Shown piece by piece: positions 22,702 through 31,380 of a DNA stretch of 54,034 nt. A program made the position numbers and the translations under genes. The notes beneath the pieces are model-generated. The model was not told the DNA's origin. It made no database searches and saw only the letters and a list, made by a program, of their open reading frames with translations. This stretch comes from an uncultured Ruminococcus sp. (GTDB lineage: Bacteria > Bacillota > Clostridia > Oscillospirales > Ruminococcaceae). Position 1 is the stretch's first letter; every line of letters begins with the position of its first letter. The stretch is from NCBI GenBank assembly GCA_947629455.1, contig CANRDT010000015.1, forward strand, positions 1 to 54,034, written 5' to 3'.

Positions 22702-23367
22702 ATGAATGAATGGTGGGACGGACTAAGCGCGCTGCTCAAGGTGCTTTACTGTATTGCCGCGCCCTCTACACTGATACTTCTCATACAGACGATACTTTCG
22801 CTCGCAGGCTTTCACGACGGCGGCAGCGGAGTAGATCTCAGCGATACTTCCGGAATTGATTTCGGCGATACTTCGGGGGCGGATCTCGGCGATATGGGTT
22901 CGCACGACTTTTCCGCACACACGGGACATGATATGCTGGACGGCGGAAACCCTGCGGATTTTGCCTCTATGAGAATGTTCACCCTACAGACGATCGTGGC
23001 TTTTCTGACGGTTTTCAGCTGGTCGGCGATCGTATCTATCCAGTCGGGTATGCCCTCTGCGGCTGCCATTATTCTGGGAGCGGTGCTGGGATTTGTCACA
23101 ATGTGCGCCGTTGCTAAAATAATACAGCTTTCGGCAAAGCTTGCGGAAAACGGCACTCTCGATCTGCGCAACTGCATAGGTGAAAGCGCAACGGTCTATG
23201 TGCCGATACCTCCCAAAGGCTCGGGAGAGGGCAAGGTCACTATCACGGTGCAGGGGCAGTTCCGCGAGCTTTCGGCAGTATCGGTCGAAACGGAGCAGCT
23301 CAATACCGGCACGCAGGTGCGTATCACCGATCTGCGCGGCGATTCGGTAGTGGTCGAAAAGGACTGA
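22702..23367 (+). CDS. NfeD-like membrane protein
   Basis: About 221 residues. Membrane segment 1 is near 12-33; then comes an Asp/Gly/Ser-rich stretch at about 37-78 with repeats such as DTSGIDFGDTSGADLGD; two more helices follow near 92-115 and 120-142; the C-terminal 75 residues form a beta-rich OB-fold-like domain (IGESATVYVPIPPKGSGEGK, VTITVQGQFRELSAV). This is the layout of NfeD/YuaF proteins encoded with flotillins, which help organise membrane microdomains. The ATG at 22702 follows GAGGTGG; an in-frame GTG at 22693 overlaps that site. The flotillin gene starts 74 bases later. Confidence 0.82.
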   Translation: MNEWWDGLSALLKVLYCIAAPSTLILLIQTILSLAGFHDGGSGVDLSDTSGIDFGDTSGADLGDMGSHDFSAHTGHDMLDGGNPADFASMRMFTLQTIVAFLTVFSWSAIVSIQSGMPSAAAIILGAVLGFVTMCAVAKIIQLSAKLAENGTLDLRNCIGESATVYVPIPPKGSGEGKVTITVQGQFRELSAVSVETEQLNTGTQVRITDLRGDSVVVEKD

Positions 23368-23441
23368 TGTATATACATATGCGGACTATCCCCTTTTAAA
23401 AGGGTATTGTGATAGAATTTTATTTTCAGGGAGGAATATTT

Positions 23442-24905
23442 ATGGACGGAATTGAACCTTTGGTAATAATCTGCATTGTGGTGATAGTGCTTTTCGCCGC
23501 AGTGGCAGGCATTTTGTCGCGGTACAGAAAATGCCCCTCGGACAAGGTGCTTGTCATCTACGGTAAAGTAGGTATCGACAAAAACGGTCAGACAAAAAGC
23601 GCGAAGTGTATCCACGGCGGCGCGGCGTTCATTATACCGGTAGTTCAGTCTTATCAGTATATGGACCTTACGCCGATCTCGATCAACGTCGATCTTAAAA
23701 ACGCGCTTTCAAAACAGAATATCCGTATCGACGTTCCGTCAAGATTCACGGTCGGCATTTCCACCGAACCGGGCGTAATGCAGAACGCTGCCGAAAGACT
23801 GCTCGGGCTGAAGCTTGTGGAAATTCAAGAGCTTGCAAAGGACATTATCTTCGGTCAGCTGCGTCTTATCATCGCGACAATGGACATTGAGGAGATCAAT
23901 TCCGACAGAGATAAATTCCTTGTCGCCGTTTCAAACAACGTTGAGATAGAGCTTAAAAAGATAGGTCTGCGGCTGATAAACGTAAACGTTACGGATATTA
24001 CGGACGAGTCGGGGTATCTCGAATCGCTCGGTAAAGAGGCTGCCGCAAAGGCTATCAACGACGCGAAACGTTCGGTTGCGGAAAAGCACAGGGACGGTGA
24101 GATCGGTCAGGCGAACGCGCAGAAAGATCAGCGTATCCAGGTGGCTGCGGCGAATGCGTCGGCTATCGACGGTGAGAACTCCGCGAAGATAGAAGTCGCC
24201 CAGTCGGAGGCTAACAGGCGCGAGGCGGAGGCGGAGGCTCTCAGGAAAGCTACGGCTGCCGAGGCGGTACAGGCTGCAAAGGCAAAGCAGGAAGCTTACA
24301 TAGCGCAGCAGGACGCGGAGCGTACCCGTGCTGAACTGGAAATGGCAACGCAGCAGGCGGACGTTATCGTAAAAGCGCAGGTACAGAAACAGCAGGCTGA
24401 GATCGCGGCAGAGGCGGAGGCTGAAGTTACGCGCCGCAAGGCAAGGGGCGAGGCAGACGCTATTTTCGCGAAAATGGAGGCAGAGGCGAAAGGTGCGCAG
24501 GAAATACTCGTCAAGCAGGCGGAAGGTATGCGTCAGCTGGTCGATGCGGCAGGCGGCGACGCCGATGCGGCAGTGCGCCTTATAATCGCGGACAAACTGG
24601 AACAGCTCGTTGCGATACAGGTCGAGGCGATAAAGAACATCAAGATAGACAAGATCACCGTCTGGGACAGCGGCGCAGGCAGCGACGGAAAAGGCTCTAC
24701 GGCTAATTTCCTCAGCGGACTTATGCAGTCGATACCGCCGCTCAGCGATCTTTTCAAGCAGGCGGGAATGGAGCTGCCGGAATTTATGGGCAGGGAGATA
24801 GACGACGCGGTGGCAAAGTCGCGCGAAGAGGCGATAAGACAAGCCGCCGAATATTCCGACAATGCGCAGGACGCAAACGATATTGTCGAAGTGGTGGATA
24901 AATAA
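23442..24905 (+). CDS. Flotillin-like SPFH domain protein
   Basis: The 487-residue protein has an N-terminal membrane segment (about 5-25), an SPFH/band 7 domain (about 30-215, with KVLVIYGKVG, VPSRFTVGIS and EIELKKIGLRLINVNVTDIT), a long Ala/Glu/Gln-rich coiled coil (about 215-375, many EAEA and AEAE repeats) and a conserved end (VDAAGGDADAAVRLIIADKL, then NIKIDKITVWDSG). This matches bacterial FloT/YuaG. Flotillins scaffold membrane microdomains and affect fluidity and cell-wall machinery. The start at 23442 has GGGAGGA before it. It forms an operon with the upstream nfeD gene under a putative XRE operator. Confidence 0.93.
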   Translation: MDGIEPLVIICIVVIVLFAAVAGILSRYRKCPSDKVLVIYGKVGIDKNGQTKSAKCIHGGAAFIIPVVQSYQYMDLTPISINVDLKNALSKQNIRIDVPSRFTVGISTEPGVMQNAAERLLGLKLVEIQELAKDIIFGQLRLIIATMDIEEINSDRDKFLVAVSNNVEIELKKIGLRLINVNVTDITDESGYLESLGKEAAAKAINDAKRSVAEKHRDGEIGQANAQKDQRIQVAAANASAIDGENSAKIEVAQSEANRREAEAEALRKATAAEAVQAAKAKQEAYIAQQDAERTRAELEMATQQADVIVKAQVQKQQAEIAAEAEAEVTRRKARGEADAIFAKMEAEAKGAQEILVKQAEGMRQLVDAAGGDADAAVRLIIADKLEQLVAIQVEAIKNIKIDKITVWDSGAGSDGKGSTANFLSGLMQSIPPLSDLFKQAGMELPEFMGREIDDAVAKSREEAIRQAAEYSDNAQDANDIVEVVDK

Positions 24906-24916
24906 AATTCAAACCA

Positions 24917-24962
24917 AAACAGTCGGTCGGCTTTGAATGAATTGCCGCACCGGCTGTTTTTA
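24917..24962 (+). terminator. Terminator of the NfeD/flotillin operon
   Basis: AAAACAGTCGGT pairs with ACCGGCTGTTTT (one G-T pair), extended by CGGC/GCCG inside, and ends in TTTTTATT. Confidence 0.75.
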
Positions 24963-25008
24963 TTATGCTGTTATTTTGTTATGCTGTTTATGCTGTTATG
25001 CGCAAAAG

Positions 25009-25038
25009 CGGCTCTTCTCCGCGAACAGAGAAGAGCCG
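25009..25038 (-). terminator. Terminator of the sugar-ABC ATPase gene
   Basis: An 11-bp perfect stem CGGCTCTTCTC/GAGAAGAGCCG with an 8-base loop; on the minus strand it is followed by CTTTTG. It lies about 30 bases after the stop of the gene at 25069. Confidence 0.75.
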
Positions 25039-25068
25039 TATTTTACTTGGTATGTTTCCCAAAAGCTA

Positions 25069-26211
25069 TCAGTTGACAACAGCCTTTTCGGTCTCCTTAT
25101 CAAAGATATGGATCCTGTTGGGATCGAGAGCGACCTTGATCTCGTCCTGAGGTCTTGCAGTCGAGCGGGGCGATACTCTCGCGGTAAGCGGAATACCCTC
25201 GCAGGTCAGGTACAGATAAGTTTCAGCACCCATCATTTCGGTTACTTCAACGGTGGTGTTGATAACGCCCGTCTTAGCAGTCGAGAGGAACATCTCCTCG
25301 TCGTGGATACACTCGGGACGGATACCCAGAATGATCTCCTGATCTACCAGCGGATCGAGAGCCTCTGCGTCAGCCTTGGCCTCGGGTACTTCAATGGTGT
25401 ACTTAACGCCTCTTGAATTCTTGGTGTCCTCCGAACCAAATTCAACGATGTACTTGCCGTTCTGCTTGAGCAGCTTGGCGTCGATGAAGTTCATCTGAGG
25501 TGAACCGATGAATCCTGCAACGAACTGGTTAACAGGGTTGTTGTAAAGATTTGTAGGAGTATCTATCTGCTGAATGTAGCCGTCCTTCATAACAACGATC
25601 CTGTCGCCCATCGTCATAGCTTCCGTCTGGTCGTGGGTAACGTAGATAAACGTTGTTCCCAGTTTCTTGTGGAGCTTGGAGATCTCGGTCCTCATCTGCG
25701 CACGCAGTTTAGCGTCCAGGTTGGACAGAGGCTCGTCGAGCAGGAACACCTGCGGCTCACGAACGATAGCTCTTCCGAGCGCAACACGCTGTCTCTGACC
25801 ACCCGAGAGAGCCTTCGGCTTTCTGTCGAGCAGATGTGCGATATCGAGTATTCTTGCAGCCTCTTCAACCTTTCTTGCGATCTCGTCCTTGGGTACTTTA
25901 CGCAGTTTAAGACCGAACGCCATATTCTCGAAAACGGTCATATGAGGATACAGAGCGTAGTTCTGGAAAACCATAGCAATATCTCTGTCCTTAGGCGCAA
26001 TATCGTTTACCAGTCTGTCGCCGATGTAAAGCTCGCCTTCGCTGATCTCTTCCAGTCCGGCGATCATTCTCAGAGTTGTGGACTTTCCGCAGCCGGAAGG
26101 TCCAACCAGAATGATGAATTCTTTGTCCTTGATCTCAATATTGAAGTCCGAAACAGCGATAACTCCGCCGGCGTACTTCTTATAGATCTCTCTCAATGAT
26201 ACACTTGCCAT
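25069..26211 (-). CDS. Sugar ABC transporter ATP-binding protein (UgpC/MsmK/MalK type)
   Basis: A 380-residue ATPase: Walker [11 protein letters not shown] near 37-46, Q-loop [12 protein letters not shown], signature [19 protein letters not shown], Walker [13 protein letters not shown]-loop [10 protein letters not shown], then a C-terminal MalK-like regulatory OB-fold domain from about 240 ([20 protein letters not shown]). In clostridia one such gene often energises several sugar transporters whose permeases and binding proteins are encoded elsewhere; no transporter partner is nearby, which fits a shared ATPase. AGGAGG precedes the ATG. It has its own promoter and terminator. Confidence 0.95.
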   Translation of the reverse strand: MASVSLREIYKKYAGGVIAVSDFNIEIKDKEFIILVGPSGCGKSTTLRMIAGLEEISEGELYIGDRLVNDIAPKDRDIAMVFQNYALYPHMTVFENMAFGLKLRKVPKDEIARKVEEAARILDIAHLLDRKPKALSGGQRQRVALGRAIVREPQVFLLDEPLSNLDAKLRAQMRTEISKLHKKLGTTFIYVTHDQTEAMTMGDRIVVMKDGYIQQIDTPTNLYNNPVNQFVAGFIGSPQMNFIDAKLLKQNGKYIVEFGSEDTKNSRGVKYTIEVPEAKADAEALDPLVDQEIILGIRPECIHDEEMFLSTAKTGVINTTVEVTEMMGAETYLYLTCEGIPLTARVSPRSTARPQDEIKVALDPNRIHIFDKETEKAVVN

Positions 26212-26263
26212 TGTATAAGAACCTCCTGTTTAAGATTCACTAATCTTCATTAGCTATAATACT

Positions 26264-26292
26264 ATCATAACAAATTTTTCATAGGTATACAA
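26264..26292 (-). promoter_or_regulatory. Promoter of the sugar-ABC ATPase gene
   Basis: On the minus strand TTGTAT (complement of 26287-26292) and TATGAT (complement of 26264-26269) are 17 bases apart. In the leader AAGATT and AATCTT (26233-26248) form a small dyad. Confidence 0.6.
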
Positions 26293-26379
26293 GAGTTTTT
26301 TTTACTAAAGTTTAATACCGCTCTTTATAAATAATGACGAAAAATCACAGGCGTTTTACATTTTCTGGAATGTGTTGCG

Positions 26380-27087
26380 TTAAAGTGCTGTAAGTTTTTC
26401 AACATCTTTGTGCAATATTTCTAAACACCCTCCGAGCGGTAAAGTCGTGTCAAGAGGGAGTTTTCCAATGGCTGTACGCTTTAAATACACCACTTTGTTG
26501 CCCAGCGCGGCAAACATTCTCTTCACCTGATGATATTTCCCCTCGCGAAGTATGAGCGTACATTCGCACGGCTCGTCCGAAAAGAAAAACTCCGCAGGCA
26601 GGCACTTCTCGCCGCCGTCTATCGTCATTCCTGAGGAAAATGCCTGCGGATAGTCCTCGCCGCACGGTCTCTCTAACCTGACAAAATAAGTTTTCGCAAC
26701 GTGCGAAACGGGCGACAGCATACGGTGGGCAAGCTCCCCGTCGTCGGTAAGCAGAACAAACCCCTCCGTGTCCTTGTCCAACCGCCCGGCAGGAAACATT
26801 CCCGGACGCGCATACTCCTGCGGCAACAGACTGAGTACCGTCGGCGACAGACCGTCCTTTGTCGAACAAACTACCCCCTGCGGCTTGTTGAGCATTATGT
26901 ACAGGTGCTTTCGGTAAACTATGCGCTCGCCGTCAAGCTCTACCTCGTCGGCATTCTCGTCTACCTGCCTGTCGCTCTTTAACGCGATCTCGCCGTTTAC
27001 CCGTATGCGCCGCGCTTTGCATAACTCCTTCGCCGTACTCCGCGTTATCTCCGCTCGCTGCGAACATATAAACCTGTCTAACCTCAA
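26380..27087 (-). CDS. Pseudouridine synthase, RsuA/RluB family
   Basis: About 235 residues with an N-terminal S4 RNA-binding domain (about 1-50: RLDRFICSQ, LCKARRIRVNG) and a catalytic domain beginning MLNKPQGVVCSTKD. The catalytic Asp is in AGRLDKDTEGFVLLTDDG; EGKYHQVKRMFAALGNKV is the later family motif. Such enzymes make single pseudouridines in 16S or 23S rRNA; which one cannot be decided here. No ATG or GTG start exists; TTG codons at 27111, 27096 and 27087 are possible, and 27087 is preferred because AAAGGG lies about 9 bases before it. A family A repeat lies directly upstream. Confidence 0.9.
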   Translation of the reverse strand: MRLDRFICSQRAEITRSTAKELCKARRIRVNGEIALKSDRQVDENADEVELDGERIVYRKHLYIMLNKPQGVVCSTKDGLSPTVLSLLPQEYARPGMFPAGRLDKDTEGFVLLTDDGELAHRMLSPVSHVAKTYFVRLERPCGEDYPQAFSSGMTIDGGEKCLPAEFFFSDEPCECTLILREGKYHQVKRMFAALGNKVVYLKRTAIGKLPLDTTLPLGGCLEILHKDVEKLTAL

Positions 27088-27142
27088 TGCTCTCAACCCT
27101 TTCTGCCTCAAGACGGCTTTTTACCGTGGGGAAGTTTCTTAC

Positions 27143-27393
27143 GGGGGAGCCTCTCGGGGGAAGTTTTTTCGGGGAAAACCTTTCTGAAGAAAGGTTATTC
27201 CCCGTACCCCTTTCCAAAGACTTTTAATGATTTTTGCGAGGGGCAGCAGTCCGGTTGAAAACGCTGCGCGAAACAGGCTTGCTAAGTCTTTGGAAGATCT
27301 TGTTGCCCCTCGCAAAAATAACCAGAAGTTTTAGGGAGGGGGGTTCGGGGGGACGACCCTTTTTCAAAAGGGGCTCCCCCGAGAGGCTTCCCC
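27143..27393. repeat. Structured repeat family A, copy 2, framed by long inverted repeats
   Basis: The core 27171-27380 matches 1406-1614. Unlike copy 1 it is enclosed by a near-perfect inverted repeat: GGGGGAGCCTCTCGGGGGAA (from 27143) pairs with CTCCCCCGAGAGGCTTCCCC (ending 27393). The whole unit could fold into one long hairpin with side stems. No gene is visible between the pseudouridine synthase and the gene ending at 27417. Confidence 0.75.
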
Positions 27394-27416
27394 GGAAGAC
27401 CCCCTAGAAGAAAGTC

Positions 27417-29081
27417 TCATACAAGCAGGCCGCGGATACCGTTTTGGCGGAATGCGTCTTTATAGTAGTCAAGTTCCTCTTGGATAAGGTCGTCGATCAC
27501 CTGCATACCGAGGAGTTCGACGGGGGCTTTATCGTCGGTAAGGACAAGTTTACCTGCGCGGTACGGGGAGAGATTATCCGCGACATATTCCATAAGACTT
27601 TTAAGCTGTACATTATCCAGAGCGGCAGTATTTTTGAGCAGAGCGTCGGTCATATCCGCATTATCCGAGGCGAACAGTTCGCGGTTGGTAGAGCCTGCGA
27701 CATCGACGGTAAATACGCTGCCGAACACGGAGGAAATAGTATCTCCGAGGTAGTCGTTTATACTGCCTTTGCGGTCTGATTTCATATTCATATTCACGAC
27801 CATTACGCCGCCGTCGGAGAGGTGTTCCTTTACCAGTGTAAAAAATTCGGCTGAGGACATCTGAAACGGTATAGTAATATCCTGATAAGCGTCCACCATT
27901 ATCACATCATATTTTTTATCCGAAGAGTTTAAGAACGCTCTGCCGTCGTATGTAGTGACCTTTACGGAATCGGGAAGATCGAAATATCTGTGTGCAAGAT
28001 CGGTTATCTTTTCGTCTATTTCGACCCCCTCCACCGATACGCCGTCAAAATACGTCCGGCACTGTGCGGCATATGTACCCGTACCCATTCCGAGAATAAG
28101 TATATCGGTATTTTCTCCGTTTGCAGGGGCGTTTGCGCACATCAGCGGAGCAGCCATAGCGTAATCGTAATACAGACCCGAAAGCTCACCCGAGCGTATA
28201 TAGACCGACTGCACGCCGAAAAGCACGTTTGTGGAAAGCACCGTCTTTTCGCCGTCCTCCTTGACCTGTAGATAATTATAGACCGACTCGCCCTCGTAGG
28301 TAAGTCCTTTTTCCCAGAAAGCGAATCCCATAGAAGTGGAAAATACCGCGCATAATCCAAACAGCGCCGTGCACACGGCAATTCTTAACGCCCTGCGTCT
28401 TACCGCGACAAAGTAGAATATCCCGAGCAGGAGAAGTATCCCCGAAAATATGAGAAAAGTCACCGCCGTACCCACTGCCGGAATGGAAATAAACGTCGGT
28501 ACGAACGTGCCGATTATGCTGCCTATAGTGTTTGCGGCGTTTAAGTTTCCCACCGTTTTGCCGCTGTCGTCAAGGCTGTCCACGGTATATTTGACAAGCG
28601 AGGGAGTGACCGTACCGAGCAGGAAAAGCGGAAAGACGAATATAGCCATACACGCCAGAAACGCGGCGCAGACGAGGAAATTGGTATCTATAGTAACGAC
28701 GAGCAGAGCCGAGATGCCGAGTATGATAAATTTTCCTGCAAAGGGTATTGCCGCGATCCAGACGGCGGCGACAAGCAGACGCGCATAGAGCTTGTCGGGA
28801 TCGGGGTCTTTATCCGCACGGCGTCCGCCGAAGATATTTCCGAGAGCCATTGCGATCATTATCGTACCGATGATGATAGTCCAGACGATCTGCGAGGAGC
28901 TGAAATATGGTGCAAGCAGTCTGCTCGCGCCAAGTTCGACTGCCATGACCGACATTCCCGAGAAAAATTCCGTCAGGTAGAGGTATCCTTTCGGTATGCG
29001 TTTTGCGAACAGTCCGCGCGTTTCCTGTGCATTTTTATCGGTATTTGTATTTTCATTCTGTGGCAGAATATCGTCAGGCAT
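27417..29081 (-). CDS. Fused MFS-like membrane domain plus spermidine synthase-like protein
   Basis: About 554 residues. The first 270 form seven or eight membrane helices (MSVMAVELGASRLLAPYFSS at the first, then GTIMIAMALGNIFGGRRADK). After residue 300 a Rossmann methyltransferase-like fold of the spermidine synthase superfamily follows: ILILGMGTGTYAAQC (nucleotide loop), VEIDEKITDLAHRYF, VTTYDGRAFLN and IMVDAYQD. Fused proteins of this type are widespread in bacteria; polyamine synthesis by them is not certain, and an aminopropyl or methyl transfer at the membrane is possible. The ATG at 29081 is chosen over a GTG at 29126 because GGGTGAT precedes it and the promoter start falls near 29125. 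Confidence 0.87.
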   Translation of the reverse strand: MPDDILPQNENTNTDKNAQETRGLFAKRIPKGYLYLTEFFSGMSVMAVELGASRLLAPYFSSSQIVWTIIIGTIMIAMALGNIFGGRRADKDPDPDKLYARLLVAAVWIAAIPFAGKFIILGISALLVVTIDTNFLVCAAFLACMAIFVFPLFLLGTVTPSLVKYTVDSLDDSGKTVGNLNAANTIGSIIGTFVPTFISIPAVGTAVTFLIFSGILLLLGIFYFVAVRRRALRIAVCTALFGLCAVFSTSMGFAFWEKGLTYEGESVYNYLQVKEDGEKTVLSTNVLFGVQSVYIRSGELSGLYYDYAMAAPLMCANAPANGENTDILILGMGTGTYAAQCRTYFDGVSVEGVEIDEKITDLAHRYFDLPDSVKVTTYDGRAFLNSSDKKYDVIMVDAYQDITIPFQMSSAEFFTLVKEHLSDGGVMVVNMNMKSDRKGSINDYLGDTISSVFGSVFTVDVAGSTNRELFASDNADMTDALLKNTAALDNVQLKSLMEYVADNLSPYRAGKLVLTDDKAPVELLGMQVIDDLIQEELDYYKDAFRQNGIRGLLV

Positions 29082-29131
29082 AGTTATCACCCACAAGCTT
29101 TCTTTTTTTATATTTGTATTTTCCACTGACT

Positions 29132-29160
29132 ATTGTACCATAAAGAGGAGTATACGTCAA
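29132..29160 (-). promoter_or_regulatory. Promoter of the fused MFS/spermidine synthase gene
   Basis: On the minus strand TTGACG (complement of 29155-29160) and TACAAT (complement of 29132-29137) are 17 bases apart. Confidence 0.65.
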
Positions 29161-29162
29161 GG

Positions 29163-29368
29163 TCCTCCCGGACGGGGCAATGCGCCCTCTGCGATGTGCG
29201 GAGCGTTCAGACCTTGGAAATCGGGCGGTCAAGGTTCTTTGGTATATGCTGTTTTCGGCAGCCTGAACATATACCTGCCGCGCAAAGTCACAATGATCAT
29301 TTCTTACATCTTACCACTAATTCTTACCTCTAACTCTTACTTCTTATCTCTTACCTCTTATTTCTAAC
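29163..29368. repeat. Repeat C with pyrimidine heptamer tract
   Basis: 29184-29368 shares CCCTCTGCGATGTGCG, GCGTTCAGACCTTGGAAATC and CAAAGTCACAATGA with 4346-4462, each followed by degenerate TTACTTC/TTACCTC heptamers. It separates two divergent promoters and contains no gene. Confidence 0.6.
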
Positions 29369-29373
29369 AGTGC

Positions 29374-29402
29374 TTGACTATCTGCCAAAAATATATTATA
29401 AT
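29374..29402 (+). promoter_or_regulatory. Promoter of yebC
   Basis: TTGACT (29374-29379) and TATAAT (29397-29402), 17 bases apart, with a start near 29410 and a leader of about 38 bases. Confidence 0.8.
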
Positions 29403-29447
29403 GATATTATACCAAATACCGACAACCAAATTTAAGGAGTGAAACGA

Positions 29448-30194
29448 ATGTCAGGACATTCAAAATGGGCAAATATCAAAAGAAAGAAAGAAGCTACGGA
29501 CGGCGCGAAAGCGAAGATCTTCACTAAGATCGGACGCGAAATGACCGTCGTTGTAAAAGAGGGCGGCCCCGATCCCAATAATAACGCAAAGCTGAGGGAT
29601 CTTATCGCAAAGGCGAAAGCGAACAACGTCCCCAACGACAATATCGACCGTATCATCAAGAAAGCCGCAGGGGACGGCGACAAGAACAACTATGAAGAAA
29701 TGGTGTACGAGGGTTACGGTCCGAGCGGAGTGGCGGTCATCGTGGAATGTCTTACCGACAACAAGAACCGTACCGCAGGTGACATACGCCATTACTTTGA
29801 CAAGTTCGGCGGAAATCTGGGAACGAGCGGCTGCGTGTCGTTTATGTTCTCCTCGCAGGGTACCGTCATACTTGAAAACAGCGGCGCGGACGAGGATAAG
29901 ATGATGGAGGACTGTATGGACGCAGGCGCGGACGATTTTGACATTGCCGACGATGTGGTAGAGGTCACCTGCGATCCGAACAGCGTCAGCGAGGTGAGCG
30001 GCGCACTTACCGCGAAAGGGTACAAGGTGCTGTCTGCCGAGTCGGAGAAAGTGCCTTCTTCCTATACGAACCTTGACGACGAAGAGGCTGTAAGGAAGAT
30101 GACATTGCTGCTGGAGCATCTCGAGGATAACGACGATGTGCAGAATGTTTATCACAATTGGGGAAATATGCCCGAGGAAGATGAAGAGGACTAA
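29448..30194 (+). CDS. yebC: YebC/PmpR family protein (Tacol-like translation or transcription regulator)
   Basis: A 248-residue protein of normal family length, starting MSGHSKWANIKRKKEATDGA, the family signature. The three-domain YebC fold is indicated by IFTKIGREMTVVVKEGG, NNVPNDNIDRIIKKA, YEGYGPSGVAVIVECLTDN and KFGGNLGTSGCVSFMF. YebC proteins have been described as DNA-binding regulators and, more recently, as factors that help ribosomes through proline stretches. AAGGAG precedes the ATG at 29448; a GTG 9 bases earlier overlaps that site. It is a single-gene transcript with its own promoter and a shared bidirectional terminator. Confidence 0.95.
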   Translation: MSGHSKWANIKRKKEATDGAKAKIFTKIGREMTVVVKEGGPDPNNNAKLRDLIAKAKANNVPNDNIDRIIKKAAGDGDKNNYEEMVYEGYGPSGVAVIVECLTDNKNRTAGDIRHYFDKFGGNLGTSGCVSFMFSSQGTVILENSGADEDKMMEDCMDAGADDFDIADDVVEVTCDPNSVSEVSGALTAKGYKVLSAESEKVPSSYTNLDDEEAVRKMTLLLEHLEDNDDVQNVYHNWGNMPEEDEED

Positions 30195-30318
30195 ACGTAT
30201 CAAGGCGCGGCTGCAAATGCCTGTATCGGTCGGAGAAATGCCATAGACAAGGCGTTTTTCGCTGTCGGTGCGCATTGATTTTGTCAGTATATTTTTCGTC
30301 GACTGCGGCGGAGAGCAT

Positions 30319-30454
30319 AAGAAAAGGGGACTGAAATAGTCCCCTTTTCCCGGTATTGAGAAGGATATGTTCTGTGACGAGGACTTTGTTATGGCGACCG
30401 TCCTCGTGAAGTCTATGGCTTTGTGTATATTGCGGTTAGCCTTAACTAACTCTA
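30319..30454 (-). ncRNA. Candidate small non-coding RNA of about 135 nt
   Basis: A consensus promoter (30461-30488) fires on the minus strand into 136 bases that end in a strong terminator and hold no usable open frame with a ribosome site. Predicted elements from 5' to 3': a short hairpin GTTAG/CTAAC, a single-stranded AT-rich stretch, an 8-bp stem ACGAGGAC/GTCCTCGT around GGTCGCCATAACAAA, a pyrimidine-rich ACATATCCTTCTCAATACC stretch, and the terminator stem. I do not recognise it as tmRNA or SRP RNA; it lacks the SRP and tmRNA hallmarks. A divergent 6S RNA cannot be ruled out, although it is short for that. Confidence 0.6.
30321..30349. terminator. Bidirectional terminator between yebC and the small-RNA candidate
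   Basis: GAAAAGGGGACT and AGTCCCCTTTTC form a perfect 12-bp stem with a 5-base loop. Both strands read CCCCTTTTC at the 3' side, so it can end yebC on the plus strand and the minus-strand transcript starting near 30454. Confidence 0.8.
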
Positions 30455-30460
30455 TATATT

Positions 30461-30488
30461 ATTATACGCATTTTTTGCGGAATGTCAA
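30461..30488 (-). promoter_or_regulatory. Consensus promoter of the small-RNA candidate
   Basis: On the minus strand TTGACA (complement of 30483-30488) and TATAAT (complement of 30461-30466), both perfect, with a 16-base spacer. The nearest gene downstream on this strand is more than 3 kb away beyond a terminator and a convergent gene, so it is not an mRNA promoter. Confidence 0.75.
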
Positions 30489-30969
30489 CCGCTTTTGAAA
30501 TATCCGACAAAAGTTTGTGCATATGTACAAATGAATCGCTTTGTAAAATGTGATATTTATTAAAAACGCGCAGGAATATACGCATTGGAGTGAAAAATAT
30601 GCAATAAAATCAACGTGAATAATAGTTAGTTTAGGATAACCAGACTGTTTGTCTTTAAACGAGGCTGTTGTAAATGCTTTCTCCCCCCGTAGGGGAGAAT
30701 AGCATATATAATAATTTTTAAATTTTTATCGCCAAGAGTTCCCAATGACCAACTCTTACTTCTTATCTCCTATCTCTTACATCTAAATAGCAAACTTATT
30801 TACGGCATTTTCTCCGACAGCATATATAGTCGCATATGAAATTCTTACCTCTGTCCTCTTATCTCTTACTTCTAACAGCTTACTTCTAAAAAAAGCCGCC
30901 GGTTGTCCGACAGCTTTTTTTACACTATTCAAGCGGATATGTACCTGACCCCAAAAGGTCTTGCGCACA
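30489..30969. other. Long intergenic region with hairpin and heptamer tracts
   Basis: Contains a TCTCCCC/GGGGAGA hairpin near 30680-30700 and two pyrimidine heptamer tracts (30751-30785 and 30846-30880). A 61-codon open frame on the minus strand (30783-30968) overlaps these tracts and is not a credible gene. AAAAGCCG...CAGCTTTTTTT near 30890-30925 could end transcription. Confidence 0.5.
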
Positions 30970-31140
30970 TTATTCTGCTTTGGGAGCGCCTACGGGGCAG
31001 GTGCCTTCGCAGGAACCGCAGTCAATGCAGGTTCCGGCATCGATCTTTGCCTTGTCGCCGTCCATTGAGATAGCGCCTACGGGGCAAGCGTCTACACAAG
31101 CGCCGCAGCCGATGCACTCATCGCTGATCTGATAAGCCAT
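30970..31140 (-). CDS. Clostridial-type 2[4Fe-4S] ferredoxin
   Basis: A 56-residue ferredoxin starting MAYQISDECIGCGACVDACP. Cysteines at 9, 12, 15, 19 and 38, 41, 44, 48 give two CxxCxxCxxxCP sets, one for each cubane cluster. It carries electrons at low potential and is a natural partner for the indolepyruvate oxidoreductase upstream on the same strand and for Rnf. GAGGAGG precedes the ATG. It has its own promoter and a leader of about 137 bases, so it can be expressed apart from the ior/paaK genes. Confidence 0.95.
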   Translation of the reverse strand: MAYQISDECIGCGACVDACPVGAISMDGDKAKIDAGTCIDCGSCEGTCPVGAPKAE

Positions 31141-31283
31141 AGTAAATTACCTCCTCAAATATTTTTACAGCCGCACCCGCCGCAATACCGACAGAGGGCG
31201 CGGATATATCTGCTCTCACGGTGTGCGCCGTTGGGAACAAGTTCTTTTCCGGACTGCCGGACTCGCCGACAGCCTATAATATA

Positions 31284-31311
31284 ATAATAACATATTTTCA
31301 GAAAAATGCAA
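31284..31311 (-). promoter_or_regulatory. Promoter of the ferredoxin gene
   Basis: On the minus strand TTGCAT (complement of 31306-31311) and TATTAT (complement of 31284-31289), 16-base spacer. The leader of about 137 bases contains GC-rich inverted segments near 31225-31265, possible 5' UTR structure. Confidence 0.6.
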
Positions 31312-31380
31312 GTGCTTTTTTAAGAATATATTGTATTTTTTTAGTTTTTCCGATATTTTTAGATAAAAAATCACTTTTTC

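Noticed and set aside
23931-24842. A 303-codon minus-strand open frame
   Set aside because: Antisense to the flotillin coiled coil; Leu/Arg-rich translation typical of a shadow of Glu/Ala codons.
30376-30408. Possible tRNA or SRP RNA around the 8-bp stem
   Set aside because: No cloverleaf, no CCA end or T-loop motif, and no SRP GGAA tetraloop; kept only as an unassigned small RNA candidate.
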